DNA of 64,000 bases from Nepenthes gracilis (taxonomy: Eukaryota; Streptophyta; Magnoliopsida; Caryophyllales; Nepenthaceae), in assembly GCA_033239525.1 (NCBI GenBank), contig BSYO01000014.1, forward strand, positions 14,802,021 through 14,866,020, read 5' to 3'. The translations under genes and the position numbers were made by a program. Shown piece after piece: positions 22,571 to 35,900 of this stretch (within the stretch, counting starts at the first letter, position 1; each line of letters starts with the position of its first letter). The notes beneath the pieces are model-generated. The model was not told where the DNA came from. It made no database searches and was given only the letters and a program-made list of their open reading frames with translations.

Positions 22571-23717
22571 CTCAATATTTCAGATATTTGATAATCCAAA
22601 ATCTTTTAAGCTACTTAATCCAAATCTTTCTATTTATTAATAGACCCATCAAATGGAGACCACGGTAATGGCTGAACAAAGTGCCCATAATAATAACAAT
22701 TAATTCATATACAAGTTAAATAATATAATATTAATTATTTTTTAATTGTTATTTCAAAAATTTATGTACTTTATTCTCATCCTGTTTAATTTCATCAAAA
22801 AAAATACCATTACTGACCCGTCTCATTAAGCTCTAGTTAGACGGTAAATAATTCTAAAAGGCGAAGTTCAATCTGGCTGTGTCTCTAATAAAGCAAAACC
22901 AAAATTAAAAAAAGAATTATTTAAAATTTTTAATAATTTTAATAATCGTGATTACCAAAATAAAATTCTTACCATTAAAAATATAAAACTCTGACATAAA
23001 AATACTCCAACAATTTTCACAAATAAAAACAACCACCCCTAACTGTACGGCAATGCTCAACAGGTAGACTACCTCAGGTGAAGTTGTCACCGGCTTATTA
23101 CCCTCCCAATCCTCCCTGCCCTCATAGGAAGGCATATTGAGTTCTGCAAATGCTATGTCTTTTTTTTTTAGTTTTCTTATACTCTCATGAAAGAAAATTT
23201 CATCTTATCAACTTTGACAGCTATAATTATAACAAAACTTATTAAAACGTATTTAATCCATGTTATTTTCTTAGTTGTTCAAATTGCTAATATAAAATTC
23301 TGACCTGTTGAGAATATGAAAATACTTTAAAATTAACATCACATAAACAAACGTGAAATAGAGAAACAAAGGAGATCGCAGAAAGATAAAATCATGGCAC
23401 AAATACTCATATCATGTTCTAGTGTCAATTGCCCACATATCAACAAGGCTACACCAGAAGATTCAATTCAACACAAAGCACATCAATTTAACAGAAAAAA
23501 ATAAATGATAACTGTTTGATGTTTGCCGATCAGTCGGTCAGTTTCACAAGTCACACTTTAATATACAAACATCAATGGGGTGGTTAGATTAGATGAACAC
23601 ACCAAGCCGACGAAAAACATGCGTGTTGGTCTCATACCTTCTGCAATCTCACAACATGGCTACCTCCTGAAAGCGGGTGCCATGATGAGCACTTTAGCTT
23701 TGGGGAAGTTGTGATAG
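22571..23717. other. Downstream flank and 3' UTR side of the NEMP gene
   Basis: The part nearest 23717 must hold the 3' UTR of the minus-strand NEMP gene. No poly-A site could be chosen with confidence. No other gene is visible. Confidence 0.4.
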
Positions 23718-23989
23718 CTACTGAACCCAAAAGAACCACCGCTGTGGCCGCCAGCTTGTTATGCTGTCATCTTTCTTAGTGGAAGTCAGCGTAATTCTTT
23801 CAGCATTAGCAACTGCCCATTTGTTAAAATCAGGAGAAGAAACCAGCTCTTCCAATGCTTTCTTGGTGCAGCCTTTGGTGAACTTTTCCCACTCATCCTT
23901 GGTAAATTTTCTCCTCTCTGGTGTCTCGTAAAATGTAGAATAGAAGGTCTCAGAATCTGACATCTGCCAAGGTGGTGTCGTCGCCGGAC
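23718..23989 (-). CDS. Terminal exon (exon 10) of the NEMP gene
   Basis: The acceptor is TTTTAG before GTCCGG at 23989. Joined to the single G left by exon 9 (donor CGAG/GTTAGC at 32008), it continues in frame as Gly398-Pro-Ala and runs to a TAG at 23718-23720. It encodes the most conserved part of plant NEMP C termini, so without it the protein would lack its nucleoplasmic tail. A second candidate acceptor (GGCAG before ATG, about 24 nt further in) is out of phase and was discarded. Confidence 0.88.
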
Positions 23990-26900
23990 CTAAAAGTTTA
24001 AGGTCCATGTAAAAGCCAGTTCATGTAGAGATGGTGGGCGAAAAATATCAGCCGATGATTTTAAAATATGTATCAATATGGAAAGTCCCCAAGACAGACT
24101 TATTTTTTTTTTTTCAATTTGCTATTAAAAGTTTAACTCTATACATTCTAAATATATTAATTCATCTAAGAAGTCCAAACATTTGTTTTGTATAGATACA
24201 AAATATACATAAATAAAAAGTTTTCCAAGAGCATCAAGGTCCTTGTTCCCCTGTTTCTCCCCATCCATCAGATCCATTCTCATCCCCTTTTCAGGCAGGT
24301 CTCACAGATCTCTCTTCCTGTCTGGGGGGCCTGATTCATCTCTCCAGTGTTTTCAAGCGTGGTGGGTTGGTTGTTGCTGGAAAAAACCAGGACGATTTCT
24401 CATCAGAGGATGAAGCCTTGATTTCCAAGAGCATCTAGATCATGGGCGTGGCTCAGGCTGTATAGAAGCAAGGGTCTTCAGCTAGATGTATGGTCATTAA
24501 CTCTTGTTTCTCCTTGGATTCTCCTCAGTTGGCAGGTGTATGGGCCCCTCGGTTTGTGGGTGGTCAGGAGTGGGGGTGGTTACGGGCATGTCTAAACCGC
24601 ATCCAGTCCCTTCACAATGCTAATGGGATGATACAGTGTTGGAGTCAATGAACCAGCCTCGCCTTCCTTTGAAATTCTACTGCCTGACTCTTCAGGGTTA
24701 GCAAGTTTATTAGGCTTCTGCCAGAAATTGGAGCTGAAGGGGATGAGATGGGAATCAACTCTCGTGGGGTATTTTTTTTGGGAAAGAACAGCTTCCCCTC
24801 TGGTGGAATCGGTCATTTGCAAGATCTGAGGTAAGATGGTTTTTCAGAAGTCCTCACTGACCCTAGGGGTTTTTTGTTCTTCAGGTTTGTTGATCTGAAT
24901 AGTATGCGCTTGGTTTGTGCAGGAGGCCTGGAACTTTCAAGGAATGCCAATTTTCTTGAACCCAGGCATGGCCCTTAGGAAAGACGACTGTAGTAAGATT
25001 CCAATTTGGGTTAACTTTTACAATCTTCTCTTGGAGCTTTGGAGCTCTAAGGACCTCAGTTACATAGTTCTGTGGGGACTCCTCTCTTTGTGGATTCTCA
25101 GGCAGAAATCATGACTAGGAATGGCTTTGCCCATGTCATTATTGATGTTAAGGTCAATGCCACGTTGCCGGACTGGGTGGATCTAGTAGTCAGATCTAAC
25201 CCTGAGATGGGAGAAGATATCTCTGTGGAAGTGGGAGTTGAATACATATAGAAGCCAACCTCGTGCACAAAATGAAAAAGTTATGGTTACTCCAGCAATA
25301 TATGCCTTAAATTTAATGTCCAGGGCAATATGTTGCCACTGAGGCCTCATATCAAGAAGGCCACTGTGTATCCCCCTCTGCAGGACCATGCAACAAGGAG
25401 ACCCGATGGAGAAACGGAAGGCCCTTCTCCCAGGACGTCAAAGTTAAGATAGCAACTCCTTTGCTGTTCAGTTGCATTGATGAACAGCCTGGGGCTGTTC
25501 TGGTTGGCCACGTGGCTGCTCCAACAAATCCTGAGGGTGTGCTGGTGGATTGTGGCTCAGGGGAGAAGACCTTGGGTCCCATGGGTGTGGCTGGTCTGAG
25601 CACTTCTAAGGGGGAGGATAAGCAATGGGGGCCCCAGGTGCTAAAAAGTCTCAGCCTAGTGCGAGAGTGGAGCCTTCTGCCCTGGCAAAACACAGTGGTG
25701 TCATCACTAAGGGGTCTAAAAGATCAACCCCTTTTGAAGGCATTAAATGACTAGAGCCACATGCTGGAATATTAAGGGTCTTAATGGGGCCCTAAAAATA
25801 AGGGAGGTGAAGAATTTCATCAACCAATATCAGCTTTAGGTTTGTGTGATAGTGGAAACTAAAGGTTGTGCCGATCATGCCCCTCGGGTTGCTCATAAGA
25901 TAGTGGATAGATGACGATGGGAGATGAATCACTCCGCTTACAGGGGGAGGATTTTGGTAGGTTGGGACCTAGATGAGGTCAACCTCCAGGTCCTTCGTGG
26001 AAGATCAATCATCCATTGTCAGATCAAGTCCTTTATTGATCAATAGGTTAGTGTGTTTTCCTTTGTTTATGGTGCCAATGGTGTCGTTTTACGTCATAGA
26101 TTTTGGTTTTCCTTGGAGTCATGTGCCAACTTTGCCGGCTCATGCTTGTGGAAGTCATGGGTGAGGAACCTCGATGAGGCTTCCGCTAGGCATTTTGACA
26201 AATATTCCTTAATCATGACCCCTTTGACCTTTGTTTTAAGGGGTGTTTCTTCCCTTGGAGTAACAGTAGGGATTGGTTGTCCTGTTCCAAGTGTCTCTTC
26301 ACTTGGAGTAATTGTGAGTGGATGATTAGATGGCTGCTTTCGTTTGCCTTGTTCCCTCCCCCTTTGGTCTCCAATCAATTCCCCAGGCTGATTCTGGAGA
26401 CGGGTAGCCCATGTTTGAAAAGATATATGTTCAAATTTAGTAACTTTATTGGTTCTCACCCTTACTTTTGCAACCTGGTTGCAGAGGCTTGAAGATTGCA
26501 AGTCGTGGGCTACCATATGTTACGGTTGGTGGCCAATCTTAAAGCGGTTAAGGTGGCTATCCAGCAACTCAACGGTGAGATTGGCAATGTGTCTGAGTCC
26601 ATAGTTAGATCCAAATCTGAGTTGGAATTGTGTCAAATGTGATGTTCCCAGAATCACGGTTATTGGGTTCTTGTTCATAAGAAGCAGCTTAGGGGTGGCA
26701 ACCTGGAGGCTTGTGATTAGGAGATTTCTCTTCTTAGACAAAAAGCTGAAGTTAGGTGGCTTAGGGTACGGGACATCTGCCCTAGCTTCTTCTTTGAAAT
26801 TGTGGCAAAGAGGAATAATAGGAGAATTTTGTCCACGATTAGGGCTGATGGGTCTTCTACCGCAAGTCTCGAAGAGGTTAAGCTGAAAGTGGAATCCTAC

Positions 26901-29900
26901 TTTTGTAGTTTGCGAGAAGGTTCAGGCAGACGTGGGTGGCTGGACATGAAAATCATGTGGTCCTTCATCATGAACAGGCTCCCGATGGCCATGATTGATT
27001 TGATGATTACTCTAGTCAGGATGGGTGAGATTAGAGAAAGGCTGTTCAGCATAGGGGTGGGCAAGACCCCTAGCTCGGATGGTTTCTCTGCTGGACTCTT
27101 TAGAAAGTTCTGGGATATTGTGGGTCCATTGGTAGTGGAAGCCGTTAGTGACTTCTTCTCGGTCTGCCTCCTCAAACAGATCAATGCTATTCTCATTTGT
27201 CTCGTTCCTAAGGTGACTACCCCGGCTAGTCTGTCAGACTTTTGGCCTATCTCTTTTTTGTAACGTGAGTTACAAGAATATCTCTAAGATCTTAGCTAAT
27301 CAGCTAAAGGTGGTCTTTCCAACGATGGTGTAACATCCTAAATTTTTAATCATATAATGTATCTATTTTGGTCATGTTTAAATTAACTATTATTACTCCA
27401 AAATTATAACTCTAATAAATTTAAGTAGAACTATGATTTTAATAATAATAATAAATAAATAAATAAGACGAGTAAGAGAAGCTGAGGACAGCATAGAAGA
27501 GGAAGAGAAGGAAATTGGTGGAAGTAAAAGGGGGCGTGGCTTGCAGACATAATCACTGTGGCCAAGTTTAAAGAATTACAGCAACACTGGGAGAAATCAT
27601 AAAAATTGTGGCTGTAAGTTGTTAGATGGCATAAAATGAAGGGTTGGTGAACATGTGTCAAGATTAGGCCATATTAGATGGAATTGGAACAAGAAAATTG
27701 CAATAAGTGGAGTATGAGATGGATTAGGATTGGTGAGTTATAAATACCAATCAAATTAAACATAAAATGGCATGAATTTGAGGCAAAATTTAAGAAAGAG
27801 AGGGGAGAGAAGACGTTTGAAAAACAGAGGAAGAAAGGACTCGGTAACAAATTTTTAATCACCTTATTATTTTATAATCCACCACTCCTCTAGTCTATTG
27901 AATGATCATTCTTTATTTGGTTGAATTTGAGAGAAATCCAAAGATGGTGTAAAAACAAGGGTTTGGGAAAATTTCATGACATCAAATGTCAATTTGTAAT
28001 TTTTGATTCGTAATTTATGTTCTCATAGCTATATAGCGATGATATATAATAATATTGATAGTCCTTATGTGTCAAACATTAATGAATAATGCAAATGTAT
28101 TGGAAGCAAAGTGGGAAAAAAACGAAGCATCGCCCACTATGTGTTCTTGAAGAACAATGTTCATCTGCAGGGGGAAGCGGCTCCTTTGTGCGGAGCAGTT
28201 CCTTCATGGAACTATAGCACGAGAAAATGATGAAAAGATGATAGTTTTGGTGTATTAAAGAATTATTTGGGTATGATAATTTAATTATTTAGTGTAATAA
28301 AAAGTATTTTTGATGATTATTTGAGGTATGAAGTGTATAAATAATTGCATATTGATACATGTTGGGTGATTCAACATAATTAATTCATTTTACTTGTTTA
28401 GTTGTAACTTTAATAAATAATATATTAAGGGTTGAGTGAGTTTTAAGTAATAAATTTGAATGACTTATTTAATCTTGATATTTAAAAAAGTAAATAACAT
28501 ATTAAGGTATATAGAGATATCTATTTAATTTTTTTATTGGATACTAACACATTATATCAATATTTGGTTTTATTCATGTTTCCTTAATTCTCATTCACAT
28601 TTATATTTTTAATAGCCAATATTGGTGGAATGGGATAAAAACTACGCATCAAGATAACATGAAATTACCCGTATATAAATTGTAGATGCTCCATGCTATA
28701 GTTTTATATAGTGCAATACTTCATTCTACAACCCATAGATAAGGTAAACAAAATTGTATGAAAATATTATTTTATCCGGATGATATGGACACCAGGATAT
28801 CTTAGTGCAATTTGTACTATCTGATACTAAAATCATCCATTAATCTCAAGGATATTTTTATTTTTCTGTAGAACCTATGAATATTATATAAATAATTGAA
28901 AATATTGAGTGACTAATCAGACCACAAATATTAGTAGAACACTCTTGGCATTACATAATGATGTGACGAAGAGTAGTTTGAGTATGAAGTAATTTATCCA
29001 ACTAATGGAAGTGTAAATACATTAGCCTAAGTTTTACGGTTATAGAAATATAATTTTCGTAGATTTTTCCTATGAAATCTCTTTTGATGAAATATATCAT
29101 ACACTATATAACATTGTCCGTTATTACATCTTGGATTTTATACATAATATTGTTCTCCATAATTATTGTATTCCTAATTGGAGAATTATTTATTGAGCAT
29201 TCAACTCATGCATTTTTCTTCTAACATTTTAGGTTAACAGTCAAATGATCATATACTTTGAAGTAATTATGGACATTATAGTACAAAATATAGACACGGA
29301 TGTTTTGTATGTCGTGAAGAATAATGGATATGTGTAGATAGCTTTTGTAGTAATGGTTTATATAGTTTATAGGGTGTATTACTGAATGTAAAAGTTTTGC
29401 TAATAATACAAATAGATAAAAGTTTAGTAAGTGTTCTCTGGGGCAAAAAATAAAATGTTATAGTAATGAATATATGTGATATTATTATAAGTTGATTTCA
29501 GGATTATCAACTGAGCAATTAAAAAATATAATCCGGGTCACTATGGCTAGTTCACAAATCCCAGTCGGCTTTTAGCTCAAGAAGGTGTTGCGGATAATAT
29601 CCTTCTTGCTCAAGAGATTCTTCATAGATACCACTTGAATAGAAGCAAGCCATGGCATACCTTGAAGGTTGACCTTCTGAAAGCCTACGACAAGGTGGAA
29701 TGGAACTTAATGATTGGTGCACTGTGATTGATGGACTTTCCTGACATCTTCATTCTGTGGGCTAGTCATTGTATCTCTATTACTATGTACTCTACCTCTT
29801 CCAATGGGCAGTCAGTGAGTTTTTTCGAGGGGGCTTTAACAAGGCAACTCCCCCTCTCCCTACCTCTTTACTGTAGTCATGGAGGTCCTCCACGGAATTA

Positions 29901-32900
29901 TTTCTGTTTAGACCTTTGTGGACAGGTAACTTTGGATCTTGTTGGAAATGCAGACAGAACAAGTTAATGATGTTGGGATTTGTTAATAATTTGCCCTTGT
30001 TTTTGGGCGGTGACATCCATTCGGTCTCCCTGCTGAAGGAGAGTCTTACTCTTTTCTTCAGGTTTTCAGGCCTTTGGCCTAATCCTCTAAAGATTGAGGT
30101 CCTTCTTTTTGTGACCAGTAGTTTAGGTTCCTCGGCTATTAGGGAGTTGGCTTCCGAGTCAAGGTTGTTCCAGTGAGATATTTGGGTATCCCCCTCATAT
30201 CTACTAGGCTTCGTGTATCTAACTGCAAGCCTATCATTGATTGGATGCCTAAGAGGATTGATGCATGGAAGAGTAAGCCTCTCTCCTTTGCTAGAAGGCC
30301 TCAATTAATCAGATTATTCTCTCAACCATCCATATCTACTGGTCCTTTGTCTTTATTAATTCCTGGGAGTTTGATTAAGCGTATCGACACCATTCTTTAT
30401 AAATTCTTGTGACACAGCTCGACAGATGGTAATTCCCATGCTAAGGAGGCCTGGTATGACATGTACCAGCCCAACGAGGAGGGAAGTTTGGGCATTAGGA
30501 ACCTTAAGGCTTGGGATAAGGCTTTGCTGTCAAGGCACCAATGGCAGCTGCTCTCTAATTCTGGGAATTCTATTTGGGTGGAAGGGTTTCATTCTTGCAG
30601 GCTTAAGGACAGGTACATTTGGACTATTAAAATTCCTCATAATTCTTCATAGTCTTTAAAGAAAATTATTACTCCTCTTGCTCTTGTTTGTCTATTTGTC
30701 TTGTATTTATTGGTAATTGCACCTCAACATTCGTATGGGCTGATAGCAGGCATCCCATAGTGAACCAACTAGAGCAATGTCACAATGTTTTCCTGCATTT
30801 CGATCATATTCTTCCCATTGACTCGTGTATCAAGGAAATCATTGATGAGGTTTCGTGGGCTTAGCCACATGAGCCGGATCTGGTGAAGGTTGACATTATG
30901 ACTAATATGCTGGTTTACAACCCCAATTCGAGCACTAGGGTAGTAGCATTTTAGAGCCTTGAAGCAGCAGGGTCCTTCAGTTCTAGGCGAGCCTGGAGGA
31001 TTTTCTAGCCTGAGGGGAAGTCGGTGGGGTGATGGCGCCTTGTGTGGGCATCATCTAGAATCCCCCCTAACTCTTGTTCTTTGGCTAACTATTAGAGAGA
31101 GCCTCAGAATTAAGAATGTGCTAACAGTTATTCCAATTGTAGCCCCTTGTACTCCTTGTGTGGGAGGCAAGTGAATTCACACACCCAACTTTCCTACTTG
31201 TGTCCTTTCTCACAGCTTATTTGGTCCCGATTATGTCAAGAACGGTTGCAAATGGCCGTACATTGATTAGATCATAAGAATCCAGTGGGCCAGCCTCAAA
31301 AGGAGACGGAAAAACTTCAAGGTTGGCCATGTTTAGATTGGTTCTGGCCCCTACTTTTTATTTCATTTGGAAGATCGAGAATGACATTCTATTCAGAGGC
31401 ACTCTTGTCCCGGTTCCATTGTTTTTTTGCAAAGATAATCTTTAAGTGCGTTTGCGGTAAGATTAGTTGTTTTCCATTGACTGCTCTTTCTCGACCAATC
31501 CGGAGAAGATGTGGCATTTATTTGGTGTCTACTGTTTGCCGACCTGCTAAATGAGTGGTGCCAGACTGTCCTCTTGGAGGTGCTGGTAGTGTTTCTTTAT
31601 TTGCATGTCTTTTGAGTTTTTTTTTTTTTTAGTCCTGGTATTTTTACTGCCTAGTGCTTGATCTTGGTTTTTTTTGGGTTTGTGAGGTTAGGGGCTTTTG
31701 CACTTTTGCTTAACCCCATGTTTTGAACAGATTTATTATTTTCATTTATACATAGAATTACTTATTTTTACTAAACTTACAAGAATATCAGGATTAATTT
31801 TAATAAAATTGATTAAAACTTCTTAAAGATAGTCAAATTTAAAAATATAACTCACTTTTGATGTGTTCATTCACAAGAAAGAAAATTGCATCTTGGACAT
31901 CCGATATCGATATTGTTGCGGCCGATATCGATACCGAGATTTTAATCAATGTTGGAAATGGTGTGCTAAACTTTTGTTCTCTCTTTCAATAAATGAATAA
32001 TGCTAACCTCGGGATAGAGAATTGCGTAGGGCCAGGGAAGGCTGCCTGGAATGAGGCCTAAGGATCGTATCTTTAGACCAATGAAAATTGTTGGGATACA
32101 CTGTATATGCACCATTGGGATCATTATTCCTAGATTTCAAGGGGCTAGACTTAGCTGCTTTGAGAAATTTCCTGCAAATGGTTACGGCAAGATAGAATGT
32201 CAATCACTTGATCCAGTTATCAAAAAGACAGTCTGATGTACGAAATTCCAGCTATCCACAGGGTACAAGTAAGGATCGCATTACTTTAGGTTTATTATAC
32301 ATGCTTTTACTTCTATTATGTAAAAAGTCGTTTCCACGACACGAAAATCATAGCCACCAAGCCACAAGATGACATCTTTGCCATTGCACTAATGCTAAAT
32401 CCATTTATTAGAATAACTAAAAATATTAGGCAAGTTCAACCAAAAAAAAAATATATAAAGATTTGAAAGCATGCATTAAATTTTACATGTATGAAAGAGT
32501 TGTTGCCGAAACAAACTGGATCAAACTAGTAAGCTTCTCTAAAGCTAAATGATGAAAATGCCAAACTATCAAAAGAAAAGAAACTCACCTGTATAGTCGC
32601 CGTAATAACCTTAGTCTGGTAGCCCGACGCAACATTGATGACACCAAAATTGCAAATATCAATGCCGTCGCTGCCAGCAAAGGATCCAAGGAACACTGAA
32701 ATGACAAATGCCCATGAAGTCCACAATATCATATAACAATAAGAAATCGGCAGCATCGTGAAAAAGAACCTTATAAAAGAGAAACTATCATGACAAGTAG
32801 CTGCTGAGAATTCCTAGCTTCCAGACAAATCAAGCACCTGGAGAATCATTACAGCAGCAATAGTCCTGATTGACCAGGCAACAAATAGAGAGACACTTGC

Positions 32901-35900
32901 ATCAACTGATCCATCTTCAGTTAGGATGAGTTTGCGAACAGCCCAAAAGCCCAACCAAGCTCCAGCAAGAGCAACAAAAAGCAGAAGAAATATCGCCAGC
33001 TGCAGTTTTATGTGTTAATGCATTAGCATAGTCAACACCAAGAGAAACAGAAGCCCCATGACACAAACCATGACAAGATGATGTTTATGAAACTATTCCT
33101 TGTTTCTTTTTTATGGGTAATGCATTGCCAGGCTGATAAATCATGGCTTTCACCTTTTTTTAACCATAGAATGAAATATGGGCCAATTTGTGCCCGCAGC
33201 CGCCCCCTAATAGCACAACAAGGTTGTGATATATCATCATATTGACAATCTATCACGATATATACCCTTATGTTAGGATTCGCAAAAAAATTCTATCTAA
33301 GACGTTCAATACTAATATATATTATCCGATACGTCCATAGCCGAAGCCAATACAATTTTTTTCATCTATGCCTCACACAAAGGGAGATACCAAATTGTCC
33401 ACTATATGATTGACATGACGACAGATTATTTTGAATACAACACAAAGTTCTGCACTTCATACTGCCATGAATATGTAGACAATAATCTAGAAAAGGAAGA
33501 GAACTGATCGGTGATATGTCAATAGTCTAGAAATGGATGGGTAATAATCTAGAAAAGGAAGAGAACTGATGCCCTTACCTGCCAATGGTAGTAGGGTGAC
33601 ATGTATAACCAACTTATATAACTCTCAATTGACATGACAAAAACATGCAATAAAAGGAATCCTAAATGAATAAAAGGTTGATCAACGATTCTTTTCTCCC
33701 CTTAAAATTCATTTAGTGCAAGACTGCTGACTTTTCAAAGTAGATCATAGTTAACTTACATACAGGATTGTACACATCCTCACTGATTCCCATCTCGGAG
33801 AGCATTGCCAGCAACAATTTAGAAGAATAGCTAAGGAGAAAGGATCCTACACCAACCTGAAAAGATGATTGATCTTCACAAATTTCTGTTGAGAGGAGCA
33901 AATAAAGATTACAAATTACATCAAAAGGTGATACTCACAAGGGATGAGTACATAAAAATAGCAAGAGAAGTTTTTCGACCAGTGGGAAGCAGCTTCATCC
34001 CCTGCCAAACAGTATATCAGGTAACCCCAAGAAAAAAAATATATAAAAAAAATAGTTATACAAACAAAATGAATTCTACGATAAGTACATTAGAGAAATA
34101 TTGAGTTTCAAGTACTAATACAGTAAAGAAGAAAGAAAGAAACTGAATGCAGAGTAAAATTGACTCTTACATACATCAGACACGAATGTCCCAAGTTTAT
34201 TTTTTACTGTTCCAGTGTTCCCTTTACTTTCCATTACCAAAGTCCTCAACCTGTGTCGTATGCTAGACACCACAATCACTAGAACTATTCACGTTACCAA
34301 ATGTACTTCAGTTGGATGAGGATAATCCAGCATGGCTACACCAAAAATTGACTGACAGATAATCAATTTGATTTCAAAAAAGGATGATCATCCATTGAAG
34401 GTCAATAGTGAGTTTAGGAAAAAGATAAGGGTATACATGGATTTATCCATTTGAAGAAGGGTTATGATATTGTTACTATGGAAGGTTTATAAGGCATAGT
34501 ACAGCAGATAATAAAACTCATTGAGTGTATATATGATGGGGCATCACCAGTGCAAAAGCTGTAGTAAAAGAAACCAAAGGGTATCCAATTGGATAACATT
34601 AACGGACAAAATTGTCCCTACTAATTGACCTTAGGCAGAAAAACTTATTATGCATATTCAACATAAGGTTCCATGGTGAATGGTGTCTGCCAATGATATG
34701 GGTCGATAAATGAAATAGATGATTGGAGTCAAGTTTAAACTACAGAGAATGGGTTTTAGAATCTCAAGGTCTAGCATAAGTAGGAATAAAATAGAGTACA
34801 AGATTTGAGAAGTTTACAAAAGAAATAGATTTTGTTACCTTGAATCTATAATTCAGGAAAATAGTGAACTTGAAGAAGTGTGTAACATAGGATGGAACTT
34901 CCATGGTCACTGGTGTAAGTTCTGCCGGTTTTACAAGAAAGGAAAGGGAAAGTGCAGAAAACAAAAATAAAGTGGAATAAAAAGAAGAAACAGAAGCACA
35001 TGACTACAATGTTCAGCAGCTTTCATTCATGCCCTGCTTAGACGATACATAACTGTTTCATAGGCTGAGATTACATCAATCTGGTTTCTTAACCTCTCAA
35101 CAACTTCAACTACTTCAGTTATACAATTTGTTGGATCTTCATACATGCATTCAACTACCCAATAGTCAAATACCTTCAAAAAGTAAAGGAGATTTGATAG
35201 GTTCACAAAACCTAAGCATAGTAGAAATGAGGATGGTAAGATACACTAATATCGTACCTCTAAAGACAAATAAGAAATGGCACACACACACATATATAAC
35301 AAGTTTAAAGGAATACATACATAAGATATGATAAAGGAACCAAAGCATGCATAGGCCAGATAATGCACTGGTAAAAAGGTGATTTGACTGAAGTTAAGGG
35401 CAATAAGAGTAGAGGCAAGAAATAAAAAAATTACAGTAAGGTAGTAATGAAGAATTTGCCCATGTTACAACATTTGGAAAATGTCATTGTAAGTATGTGG
35501 AATGGTGGAATATGACTCACAGTTTGGCCATGTGGTGGGACTAAAGACTCTCTTGTAGCAAAATCAAACCCACTGTAACATGCAGATATCCAATATTCAT
35601 ATGCCAGTCTACGTAACACTTATGTAAGGGTCATATTAGAATCACTACAACTATAAACTTCCGTGCATTAGATTGCTTCAAACGGGAACTCAGGATCAAA
35701 GATTCTCAAAGCAAACAAGTTTTCCAGTGCAATAAGTGAAAAAATGGTACCTGGAAAAGGACCATCAATATCACCAGAATGATGCCAACAGCCATGGCGC
35801 TGCTGTAATAGAAAACTAGAGATTTGCCCAAAGTAGATGCCAATACCAACAACACCATCCCCAGGACTAGAAACGCAACGCGATACACCAAAAAATCTAA

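Noticed and set aside
23965..23972. Alternative acceptor GGCAG/ATG for the last NEMP exon
   Set aside because: It would put the conserved C-terminal segment out of frame after exon 9.
32526..32756. 76-codon minus-strand frame overlapping NEMP exon 8
   Set aside because: It is in the wrong phase. The correct frame, entered at the acceptor at 32695, gives CSLDPLLAA and a transmembrane helix.
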